A stretch of 64,000 bases of DNA from Flammeovirgaceae bacterium UBA1842 (lineage in GTDB: Bacteria > Bacteroidota > Bacteroidia > Cytophagales > Cyclobacteriaceae), in assembly GCA_002338655.1 (NCBI GenBank), contig DDIU01000022.1, positions 211,083 to 275,082 on the forward strand, read 5' to 3'. This document shows positions 8,701 to 15,793 of the stretch, one piece after another. The first letter of the stretch is position 1. The number at the start of each line of letters is the position of its first letter. The notes under the pieces were generated by a model. The model was not told where the DNA came from, searched no databases, and saw nothing but the letters and a program-made list of their open reading frames with translations. The translations under genes and the position numbers were made by a program.

Positions 8701-9747
8701 ACTGGAAATAGCATTGATATTCCAACCAGTTGTATTTCCATTATCCACGGATGAGTTGGCAGTAAAAGTGGCGCCACCAGTAGCATGGATATCCTGAAGC
8801 TCCACATAAGAAACGTTAATAGACCCCGTGGATTTATTAAAAGTAGCTTCTGCCCCTTCCGTTTCTGACCTAATCAGAATGGGTTCATGTTTTGTGCCCG
8901 TGGCAACTAAATTATTGATAGTGAAAACATCTCCCGCCTGCAGTTGTAGGTCAAGCCCTGCAGGTATGGTTATTTCGTTGAAAGAGGAGGTATTTCGTAA
9001 TTTTCCATAATTGTAAAACTCGACATCATAATAGGTAAAAGGGCCATCCCCTTCATTATCACCATAAAATAAGGAGGTGATGATCTTGGAAGTCCCTGCA
9101 TTGATAGTCTGGTTCGTCCCAAATATCCACCATCGCTCAGATGTTATTTCTGAAGACCCAAGGTTCAACACTTTAGGGCTTGCTCCCGATGTTTGAAAAT
9201 ATTTCCCAGAATTGATGTTATTGTTATTCGTGTTGAGCGTGCCCGCAATAATGTAGAGGTTATTCGTGTTGAAATTATCCTGCAAGTCCCATTCGCCTCC
9301 AATTCCGTTTAGTCTCACTAAGGAGTTTGTACCAAGTGAAGTGCCGTTTGTGGTGATGGTATTTCCGGTAGTGGTAGATTCAAATTCTACATATCGGAAA
9401 TCTGCGGTCATATCGGCTGCTAACACAAGGGAACCATAAATATTCAAAATTTGACCATTGCCATTAATGGAAGGGAAGTTGAGTACCCCCGTCCAGTCCA
9501 TGGAACCGCAACTAGCCTCCACATCAAGGGTTACCACCTGACTGGCCACAGCAAATGAATTGATGTCGAAATAGACATCATCCGTTGAGGAAGGTGCTTG
9601 GGTATGAAATGATGCGCCACCGCTTGTGGTTGCCCAATGGTTGGAAAAGTCAGACCAATTGCCGGTGCCGCCTACCCAATAATAATCCGTGGCGAATATG
9701 GATGTTGATAGGAATAAAAGGAGAACGGTAGATATATTTTTCATCAT
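5716..9747 (-). CDS. Giant T9SS-secreted repeat protein
   Basis: 1343 residues. A signal peptide (about 1-19, ending SIFA) leads into three modules of about 330 residues (about 22-345, 350-675, 677-1007). Each opens with YYWVG.(T/S)G.W....NHW.TTSGG and a DDVYFD/DNLIFDANSF-like stretch, then beta-helix-like repeats, and closes with ATGGA.F.A....DNGN.TGW. Three Ig-like units of about 80 residues follow (QTI.F.....K..GDPDF.L.A). A type IX sorting domain (about 1264-1343: INYFPNPVADVLYVKL to the terminal IVLKN) suggests cell-surface display or secretion through the T9SS. An adhesin or matrix role is plausible but not shown. Its partner is the lipoprotein 4 bp downstream. Confidence 0.9.
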   Translation of the reverse strand: MMKNISTVLLLFLSTSIFATDYYWVGGTGNWSDFSNHWATTSGGASFHTQAPSSTDDVYFDINSFAVASQVVTLDVEASCGSMDWTGVLNFPSINGNGQILNIYGSLVLAADMTADFRYVEFESTTTGNTITTNGTSLGTNSLVRLNGIGGEWDLQDNFNTNNLYIIAGTLNTNNNNINSGKYFQTSGASPKVLNLGSSEITSERWWIFGTNQTINAGTSKIITSLFYGDNEGDGPFTYYDVEFYNYGKLRNTSSFNEITIPAGLDLQLQAGDVFTINNLVATGTKHEPILIRSETEGAEATFNKSTGSINVSYVELQDIHATGGATFTANSSVDNGNTTGWNINAISSLDYYWVGNSGDWTDYANHWATTSGGSTMHTDYPSKYDNLIFDANSFTISSQTVTNDLSVAKFHNMDWTGVLNSPTFQSSYPNSLYAYGYVSFGAGVTKSIHTLQLNGDETGLSYSDLSAGSVSYITFNGSGTYDLLTNINTGTLAQYSGTVNYNNVDINCSIDFKIGNGSSSPTLNLSTSTITCRDLVIGSAATPSITIGTSTLTIERDLIGYGASFYEVVMDGGGDIVGSNTFEHFTIQPGSSVTLEAGETQTINQSLTLDGTKASPINLNSDASGVQGTLSMSSGTVDATYLILKDIAATGGATFNATQTIDNGNNTGWNITSIVGEDYYWVGNSGNWSDFANHWVTTSGGSTFHITVPGVLDNVIFDANSFTLSGQVVTVDNDQANFNDIDASAVTQDFTISGSGKEFNIYGSVNIPALANVTVDTYNFLSTDIETLSFNNGPGSSTDFNFSAVGDWTFTTDLTVGSLVFNAGTINTNGSEINANSLQFFGTESKTINFSTSTINTGSFTVYDFVENVTINGGSSNLSIGGSLKTESDVNTISLNNLTFNNSGSAGDGLVYDNLNLNTFTIEAGKTVKPVGDITITTNDFVAVGTDVDPIIISPQTGGSSLTISQSSGVVDAYFLELEEVSATGGAIFNAYNSIDNGNVFGWIFHKDNQTIDFSPLSDKVYGDPDFDLEATATSGLTVTFSIISGPATIIGNTLSMTGIGTVQVKAEQAGNIDYNPAPSVTQSFEVLKAHQTITFETIPSKTFGDPDFDLVASSDKNLAITFESADESIATISGSTVTIVGAGETTITALQEGNSDINAAQVEQVLIVNKADQTITFEPIEDQILEESPLTLIATASSGLEVTFEIVNGPASLTGNEVSFNGLGTVTIKASQEGNNNFMAASPVEQSFEIISITAVNTDISDNKINYFPNPVADVLYVKLADQINKKVLINLFDTKGRLVYSTYSNPHLTLQELHLDDLLSGIYILKINGIINDQKIVLKN

Positions 9748-10035
9748 TTATATGGTTTGGAGACTATAATAAAAGTGGTAATAAAATAGGTTTGAATGAA
9801 GTGGTTTTTAGTGAACGCCACTGTAATTTTAGTGAACCCCCAAATTATTCATGTATATGTTCAAAAGGCATACTGGGGCAGTATATTATTGAAAGCTTAG
9901 TGTCTGGAATCATATACATTTGTTGGTTTATGATCTATAAAAGTCGGATAGTTCGCCATTTTTAGTTAAATGAAATAAGGGATATTGGCTCTTATTTCTT
10001 ATAACTTGGCTTTATAATCTTAAAAGACATTTATT
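9748..10035. other. Intergenic region between divergent genes
   Basis: 288 bases between the divergent starts of the T9SS protein gene and the hydrolase gene. It contains a short direct repeat TTTTAGTGAAC (about 9807-9817 and 9826-9836). I saw no clear TAnnTTTG promoter with a proper -33 box on either strand, and no RNA gene. Confidence 0.5.
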
Positions 10036-10674
10036 ATGGATCTTTTTCTTTTCAGCGGGTTGGGAGCCGATAAAAGAGCTTATCAGTACCTCGATTTTTC
10101 CGGACATTCGGTGAATCATATTGAGTGGGTACCACCGCTCAAAAAGGAATCAATTGAGCTTTACGCCAAACGATTGGCAGCCGAAATTAAATCAGAACAA
10201 CCTATATTGATTGGACTGTCATTTGGTGGGTTAATGGCCATTGAGGTATCAAAGCATATTGAAACCCATAAGGTTATTTTAATCTCATCTGTAAAGACAA
10301 AAATGGAACTGCCCACCTACTACAAATTAATAGGTGGATTGGGGTTATATAAATTAATGCCCCTAAGACGAATGACTAAACCAGATAAGGTGATGTATTG
10401 GCTCTTTGGGTTAAAGCGTACATTACATAAAAAGTTACTAGCGGATATTATGAATGATTCAGACACGGATTTTGTCAAGTGGGCTATAAATAAAATGACC
10501 AAGTGGAACAACGAATTTATTCCGAATAATGTCATTCATATCCATGGCTCAAAAGACAGGATTTTCCCTATTGAAAAAATTCAGGCCGACATTGTGATAA
10601 ATGACGGGGGTCATTTTATGACGGTTGATAAATCCGAAGAGCTAACGTTGCAAATCAGAAATCTATTGAATTAA
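10036..10674 (+). CDS. Alpha/beta hydrolase
   Basis: A 212-residue small hydrolase. The oxyanion region FLFSGLGADKRAY is followed by the nucleophile elbow GLSFGG (serine at about residue 61). A late acidic residue in HIHGSKDRIFP and the terminal histidine in GGHFMTV complete the triad. There is no signal peptide, so it is cytoplasmic. The short lid (TYYKLIGG to MTKWNNEFI) is seen in many Bacteroidota hydrolases of unknown substrate. It converges with the small gene at 10681-10905. Confidence 0.85.
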   Translation: MDLFLFSGLGADKRAYQYLDFSGHSVNHIEWVPPLKKESIELYAKRLAAEIKSEQPILIGLSFGGLMAIEVSKHIETHKVILISSVKTKMELPTYYKLIGGLGLYKLMPLRRMTKPDKVMYWLFGLKRTLHKKLLADIMNDSDTDFVKWAINKMTKWNNEFIPNNVIHIHGSKDRIFPIEKIQADIVINDGGHFMTVDKSEELTLQIRNLLN

Positions 10675-10680
10675 AACATA

Positions 10681-10905
10681 TCAATAAGCGAGGAAACATT
10701 TTTGCAATACCTGCTCATGGGAGCTGCCGAATTTCTTGAAACACCAATTTTTCAATTCCAATATTTCCTCCTTTACCAATGACTTCAGTGCTTTTTTTAA
10801 CTCTTTTTCAAACAATTTAATATCGAAGCTAACTTTTACAAGAATAGTCTTTACATACTCTAACATGGCAAATGGGTTTACTGATCGATTCATCCTTTTT
10901 AACAA
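10681..10905 (-). CDS. Small conserved hypothetical protein
   Basis: 74 residues (70 if it starts at the second ATG, MNRSVNPF). It is soluble and predicted helical, rich in Lys, Glu and Leu. The sequence style (NRSVNPFAMLEYVKTILVKV, then FDIKLFEKELKKALKSL) recalls a short unnamed protein I associate with Cytophagales genomes. No function is known to me. It sits tail-to-tail with the hydrolase, 6 bases from its stop. Confidence 0.65.
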   Translation of the reverse strand: MLKRMNRSVNPFAMLEYVKTILVKVSFDIKLFEKELKKALKSLVKEEILELKNWCFKKFGSSHEQVLQKCFLAY

Positions 10906-10947
10906 CCTTTAGCATATTAATAGGTATCGCTTTACTAAAGATTGGTA

Positions 10948-10955
10948 TACCTTTG
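10948..10955 (+). promoter_or_regulatory. Possible -7 promoter element of batD
   Basis: TACCTTTG fits TAnnTTTG and lies 38 bases upstream of the batD ATG. No convincing TTTG/TTG is found 19-21 bases before it, so only the -7 half is supported. Confidence 0.4.
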
Positions 10956-10993
10956 TACGAGATTTAAATTTATAAAGATTCATCTAATTTTCT

Positions 10994-12442
10994 ATGCGCT
11001 TGAAATTCAGACACTTTAGTTTTTTGCTGATGCTTTTTTATATGCTAAGCAGCAGTGGTGTCATTGGTCAGAATATAAATTTGGACCTCGGCCCAGCAGA
11101 AATTGGCGAAAACCAAGCTTGGACCATCACCATTACTGTCTCCAACGAAAGACTACAGAGTTACGACAATTTTCCAGATATTGAGGGCTTTCAGAAAAGG
11201 GGAACCTCCTCCTCTTCAAGTACACAGATAATCAATGGGCAGGTATCTTCTTCACAAAGTATCACCATGACTTACGTGCCATTGCGCCAGGGTACTTTTA
11301 AGATCAATGCCTTCAGTATGACCGTCAATGATAAGGTCGTAAATTCCCCAGGAATGACCGTAAAAGTGGGGCCTCCTATCCAACGCCAACAAAGCCGCGA
11401 CCCATTCCGGAGTCTGTTTGATCGCGATCCATGGGATAGTGGAGGCAGTACAGAATTTGTTGATATTAATGAAGACGCCTTTTTGGCGTTAACTACCAAT
11501 AAAGATGAAATCTATGTTGGGGAAGGGGTCACAACCACGTTGTCATTTTACGTAGCCGAAAGCAATAGAGCACCGCTACAATTTTTTGAGCTTGGCAAGC
11601 AATTGTCAGGTATACTTAAAGACGTAAGGCCCCAGAATAGTTGGGAAGAGAATTTCAATATTGAGAATATCAATGGAGAAACAGTTGACATTAAAGGAAA
11701 ACGGTATACGCAGTATAAGATCTACCAAGGGGCATTTTACCCATTAAATGCCGAGGATATTCATTTTCCGCAAGTGGGACTCAAAATGATAAAATTTAAA
11801 GTAGCAAAAAACCCCTCATTTTTTGGGCAGAATAGAAAAGAGGATTATAAGACCTTTTATTCAAAACCAAAAACAGTAAAAGTGAAGGAACTGCCCCCAC
11901 ATCCTTTAAAAGACCAAGTGGCTGTTGGCGACTATATCCTTGATGAGCGGATCAGTTCAGAAACATTAGAAACAGGGAAAAGCTTTTCTTACGATTTTAA
12001 TGTTTTTGGAGAGGGCAATATATCGAGTATAAATAAACCCTCGGTCAGCAATGATGACAATTTTGACTTTTATGAGCCCAATGTTACTCAAAATATAAAC
12101 AGACAGGGAGGGCATGTTACAGGCTCAAAATCTTTCAGTTATTATGGAATCCCAAAAGAACCCGGTACTTATCATCTGGATGATTATTTTCAGTGGATAT
12201 TTTTCAATCCTAAAACTGCAAAGTATGATACATTGAAATCTAATGTTGTGCTTCAAGTAACTGGTGAGAGTAAAAAGAATGAATCGATACAGTCCAACGA
12301 CCTCGGCTCATTTTACGATCAGGTAGCTATTGCAGACAATACACTTAGGGATTTGGATCATTTTGAATGGGTTAAGATATTGGCCAACATACTAATTTTA
12401 GGTATGTTAGTAGCCTCAGCAATTATCTTTTTTAAGAAATAA
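10994..12442 (+). CDS. batD: BatD family protein
   Basis: 482 residues: a signal peptide (about 1-26, ending SSGVIGQ), a large periplasmic region of tandem Ig-like/beta domains, and one C-terminal transmembrane helix (about 461-480, ILANILILGMLVASAIIFF) ending in a short KK tail. N-terminal motifs (LGPAEIGENQAWTITITVSN and the MTYVPLRQGTFKI region) are those of BatD, the periplasmic member of the Bat (aerotolerance) system with MoxR/vWA proteins. No batA, batB, batC, batE or moxR gene is next to it here. It is followed after 16 bases by aroC. Confidence 0.85.
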   Translation: MRLKFRHFSFLLMLFYMLSSSGVIGQNINLDLGPAEIGENQAWTITITVSNERLQSYDNFPDIEGFQKRGTSSSSSTQIINGQVSSSQSITMTYVPLRQGTFKINAFSMTVNDKVVNSPGMTVKVGPPIQRQQSRDPFRSLFDRDPWDSGGSTEFVDINEDAFLALTTNKDEIYVGEGVTTTLSFYVAESNRAPLQFFELGKQLSGILKDVRPQNSWEENFNIENINGETVDIKGKRYTQYKIYQGAFYPLNAEDIHFPQVGLKMIKFKVAKNPSFFGQNRKEDYKTFYSKPKTVKVKELPPHPLKDQVAVGDYILDERISSETLETGKSFSYDFNVFGEGNISSINKPSVSNDDNFDFYEPNVTQNINRQGGHVTGSKSFSYYGIPKEPGTYHLDDYFQWIFFNPKTAKYDTLKSNVVLQVTGESKKNESIQSNDLGSFYDQVAIADNTLRDLDHFEWVKILANILILGMLVASAIIFFKK

Positions 12443-12458
12443 TCTATCAAAACAAACT

Positions 12459-13535
12459 GTGGGCAACTCATTTGGGCATTTATTTAGCATAACTACCTTT
12501 GGTGAATCGCATGGAAAAGCCATTGGGGTGGTTATCGATGGCTGTCCTGCTGGTATTGAGATTGACGAAGCCTTTATTCAGCAAGAGCTCAACAGACGAA
12601 GACCCGGGCAATCCCGGATAACTACCCAGCGCCAAGAAGACGATGTATTTGAAATACTGTCAGGTGTTTTTGAGGGAAAATCAACTGGCATGCCCATCAT
12701 CATTACCATCGCCAATAAGGATGCGCGTAGTAAGGATTATTCCCATATTGCTGATCAATTCCGTCCTTCTCATGCGGACTATACCTATCAAGCCAAGTAT
12801 GGCATTCGTGATTACCGTGGAGGGGGTCGCAGTTCGGCTCGTGAAACAGCTGCACGGGTAGCGGCTGGTGCCGTTGCTAAACTGTACTTGAAACGATTTA
12901 AAATTGAGTTTTTCGCTTTCGTGTCGCAGGTGGGGCCAATAAAAGCGCCACATTATACTACCTTGGACCTTAGTCTTACGGAAGATAACATGGTCAGATG
13001 CCCTGACCCGGATACGGCTAAAAAAATGATCCAACTCATTGACCACACACGTAAAAACCGGGATACTATTGGTGGTGTTGTTACGGGGGTTATCAAAAAT
13101 ATGCCTGTGGGCTTGGGTGAACCTGTGTTCGATAAATTACATGCAGCCTTGGGCGGAGCTATGTTAGGGATCAATGCCGTTAAGGGTTTCGAATACGGAA
13201 GTGGATTTGAAGGGGTAAAGATGAATGGCTCTGAACATAATGATGAGTTCTATAAGGAAGGCGATAAAATAAAAACCAAAACGAATTATTCAGGTGGCAT
13301 TCAAGGTGGCATTTCCAATGGGGAAGACATCTACTTCAATGTAGCGTTCAAACCTGTGGCCACCATTATGCAAGACCAAAGTAGCATTAACAAAACCGGT
13401 GATGAAATTACGGTTTCCGGCAGGGGTAGGCACGATCCGTGTGTGGTGCCAAGGGCAGTGCCGATAGTTGAGGCAATGTCGGCTTTGGTTATTGCTGACT
13501 TTTTAATGCTAAACCAAACGTCTAAATTGCGATAA
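12459..13535 (+). CDS. aroC: Chorismate synthase
   Basis: Last enzyme of the shikimate pathway; it converts 5-enolpyruvylshikimate-3-phosphate to chorismate using reduced FMN. 358 residues. Family signatures are all present: GESHGKAIGVVIDGCPAG, the RRPGQS region, the YRGGGRSSARETA region, and the C-terminal GRHDPCVVPRAVPIVEAM. The start is GTG at 12459 (reading MGNSFGHLFS), fixed by the conserved N-terminus and lying just after batD. The symporter gene starts 13 bases after the stop. Confidence 0.96.
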   Translation: MGNSFGHLFSITTFGESHGKAIGVVIDGCPAGIEIDEAFIQQELNRRRPGQSRITTQRQEDDVFEILSGVFEGKSTGMPIIITIANKDARSKDYSHIADQFRPSHADYTYQAKYGIRDYRGGGRSSARETAARVAAGAVAKLYLKRFKIEFFAFVSQVGPIKAPHYTTLDLSLTEDNMVRCPDPDTAKKMIQLIDHTRKNRDTIGGVVTGVIKNMPVGLGEPVFDKLHAALGGAMLGINAVKGFEYGSGFEGVKMNGSEHNDEFYKEGDKIKTKTNYSGGIQGGISNGEDIYFNVAFKPVATIMQDQSSINKTGDEITVSGRGRHDPCVVPRAVPIVEAMSALVIADFLMLNQTSKLR

Positions 13536-13548
13536 TATTCAAAAATTT

Positions 13549-14976
13549 ATGAAGAATCTACCGTTACACACTAAGATTATTATTGGCCTAATCGCTGGTA
13601 TCATTTGGGCGTTCACTTCCAGTTATCTGGGTTGGAATGAATTTACCATCGATTGGATTGACCCATTTGGAGTAATTTTTATTCGTTTGTTAAAATATAT
13701 AGCCGTGCCTCTGGTACTGTTTTCCATAATCAGTGGAATCTCCAGTCTAACAGATATTTCTAAACTAGGAAGGCTTGGGGCTAAAACTTTGAGCCTCTAT
13801 TTGGTCACTACGCTTATTGCCGTGGGAGTGGGATTGATTTTAGTAAACACCATTAAGCCGGGCACCATGTTAGATGATCAACAGCGTGTTAAAAACCGGA
13901 TCGCTTATGAACAATGGGTGGAAGAAACCCCGGGTGTGCCCGAGCCCAGGGATGGACGGCATTTTTTAAAAGATCCACAGTATAGATCGTTGGTAGAAGA
14001 GGTAATGACCCAAAAGGATTTGCAAAAAATGGATGCTAAAAATGCTAAGGTGGAGGAAAAATTGACCACCGCAGAGATCACCAAAAACAAAAGCCCATTG
14101 TCTTTTATTGTCGAGATGGTACCGGAAAACATAGTATTTGCCATATCCAATAATGGGCTTATGTTACAGGTTATATTCTTTGCTATATTTTTTGGAATTA
14201 CCCTGGTGTTAGTGCCAGGAGGGCAGGCGAAACCCGTCATTGATTTTATAAATAGTATAAATGCCGTATTCCTAAAAATGGTGGATATGGTGATGAAAGC
14301 AGCACCATTCTTTGTGTTTGCTTTATTGGCTGGTGTAATCGCCAAGATGGCTGACACGCCAGCAGAAGTGTTCGAGATATTCAAAGGATTGGGATCCTAT
14401 TCCATCACATTGGTGATTGGATTGTTTTTTATGGTTTTCATATTTTATCCATTTATTATTACGATTTTCATCAAGAAGCTGTCATATAAAGAGTTTTTTA
14501 AGAATATAAGCCCCGCCCAATTTCTTGCATTTTCAACAAGTTCTAGTGCTGCTACATTGCCAGTGACCATGGAGTGTATTGAAGAGAACATGGGTGTGTC
14601 AAAAAACATCAGCAGTTTTGTTTTACCTATTGGAGCTACCGTTAACATGGACGGTACTAGCTTGTACCAAGCGGTAGCCGTTATTTTTATGGCTCAAATG
14701 CACATGGTTGATTTATCACTTGGGCAGCAACTGACGATAGTATTTACAGCTACATTGGCTTCAATAGGAGCCGCGGCTACGCCAAGTGCAGGGTTGGTGA
14801 TGATGATCATTGTATTGCAATCGGTAGGTCTTAACCCAGCTTGGATAGCCATAATATTCCCCGTGGATAGGATACTTGATATGTGCCGTACCGTGGTTAA
14901 TGTTACTGGTGATGCTACGGTGGCTACACTAATCGCAAAATCAGAAGGGGAATTACCGAAATACAGCAAATCATAG
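13549..14976 (+). CDS. Dicarboxylate/amino acid:cation symporter (SDF/DAACS)
   Basis: 475-residue inner-membrane transporter of the GltP/DctA family, which takes up glutamate, aspartate or C4-dicarboxylates with Na+ or H+. Diagnostic motifs are the serine-rich hairpin AFSTSSSAATLPVTME, NMDGTSLYQA in TM7, and PSAGLVMMIIVLQSVGL in hairpin 2. A long hydrophilic insert (about residues 105-175) between TM3 and TM4 is larger than in E. coli GltP. Probably co-transcribed with aroC. The substrate cannot be assigned from sequence. Confidence 0.93.
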   Translation: MKNLPLHTKIIIGLIAGIIWAFTSSYLGWNEFTIDWIDPFGVIFIRLLKYIAVPLVLFSIISGISSLTDISKLGRLGAKTLSLYLVTTLIAVGVGLILVNTIKPGTMLDDQQRVKNRIAYEQWVEETPGVPEPRDGRHFLKDPQYRSLVEEVMTQKDLQKMDAKNAKVEEKLTTAEITKNKSPLSFIVEMVPENIVFAISNNGLMLQVIFFAIFFGITLVLVPGGQAKPVIDFINSINAVFLKMVDMVMKAAPFFVFALLAGVIAKMADTPAEVFEIFKGLGSYSITLVIGLFFMVFIFYPFIITIFIKKLSYKEFFKNISPAQFLAFSTSSSAATLPVTMECIEENMGVSKNISSFVLPIGATVNMDGTSLYQAVAVIFMAQMHMVDLSLGQQLTIVFTATLASIGAAATPSAGLVMMIIVLQSVGLNPAWIAIIFPVDRILDMCRTVVNVTGDATVATLIAKSEGELPKYSKS

Positions 14977-15103
14977 TTTTTGCCAGCAACCTCCCGTAAC
15001 TTTGCAACGGTTTTAGATCGGGAGACTATGGTTGCCCCAATTTTAGTTTCGGGGCTAACGAACTATAAACCAAATTAATTGTTTTCCTTAAAATTGATAT
15101 CTT
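14977..15103 (+). promoter_or_regulatory. Upstream region of nfu with -7-like element and hairpin
   Basis: TAACTTTG at 14997-15004 fits the -7 box. The nearest TTG (14980-14982) is only 14 bases away, too close for the usual 19-21. A GC stem follows (CTCCCG near 14991 with CGGGAG near 15019), and a second weaker pairing (GCCCC with GGGGC) lies further on. This could be symporter termination, nfu leader structure, or both. Confidence 0.35.
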
Positions 15104-15691
15104 ATGCAAGACGTAAAAACACCCGCTTTAAAAGCGGTTAATCTATATATGGAGGCCAATCCAAACCCAAATTCAATGAAGTTTGTGGCCAATTTTATGT
15201 TACTACCTGAGGGGGTTAGCTATGATTTTCCTACCAAGGAAGATGCTTCGGATTCTAACCTTGCTTTACAGCTTTTTGAATTGGACTTTGTTGAAAGGGT
15301 ATTCTTCACCAGTAATTTCGTAACGGTAACCAAGAAGGAAGATCGTGATTGGATGGAAATCCGTAATGAGATTAGAGAATTGATTAAAGCATATCTTGAA
15401 AAAGGTAAGTTAGTGGTTGGTGAAATAGTGGATAACAACCAAATCAATGAGGATGATCCCGAATCCGTAAAAAAGATCAAAGGAATATTGGATGAATATA
15501 TCAGACCAGCCGTAGAATCAGATGGAGGTGCAATTTCATTCCATTCTTTTGAAGGAGGGGTTTTAAAGGTATTACTTCAAGGATCATGTAGTGGATGCCC
15601 TTCTTCTACCGTTACCTTAAAAGCTGGGATAGAAAATTTAATGAAACGAATGCTACCTGAAGTTCAGTCGGTTGAAGCTGAAGGGGTTTGA
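15104..15691 (+). CDS. Nfu-type Fe-S cluster scaffold/carrier
   Basis: 195 residues with two domains. The N-terminal Nfu_N domain (about 15-100, including NPNSMKFVANF) is followed by the NifU-like C-terminal domain (about 120-190) with the cluster-binding CxxC in GSCSGCPSSTVTLKAGIE. It assembles or delivers [4Fe-4S] clusters to apoproteins in the cytoplasm. This domain order is that of the stand-alone Nfu proteins of Bacteroidota and mitochondria. No isc or suf genes are adjacent. Confidence 0.9.
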   Translation: MQDVKTPALKAVNLYMEANPNPNSMKFVANFMLLPEGVSYDFPTKEDASDSNLALQLFELDFVERVFFTSNFVTVTKKEDRDWMEIRNEIRELIKAYLEKGKLVVGEIVDNNQINEDDPESVKKIKGILDEYIRPAVESDGGAISFHSFEGGVLKVLLQGSCSGCPSSTVTLKAGIENLMKRMLPEVQSVEAEGV

Positions 15692-15793
15692 ATTTAATTA
15701 AGCTTAGTAAGGACTGGATATATAAATTGTAAATATTCAGCTTTGTAGTTATATTGGTTGCTTATTAATTAGCTACAGAATTTTTCTTTTTCC

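Noticed and set aside
12643..13174. Several ORFs overlapping aroC in other frames
   Set aside because: They are shadows of a clear, conserved chorismate synthase gene.
14980..15004. Full promoter upstream of the nfu gene
   Set aside because: The -7 box TAACTTTG is good, but the only TTG is 14 bases away instead of 19-21, so I report only a possible element.
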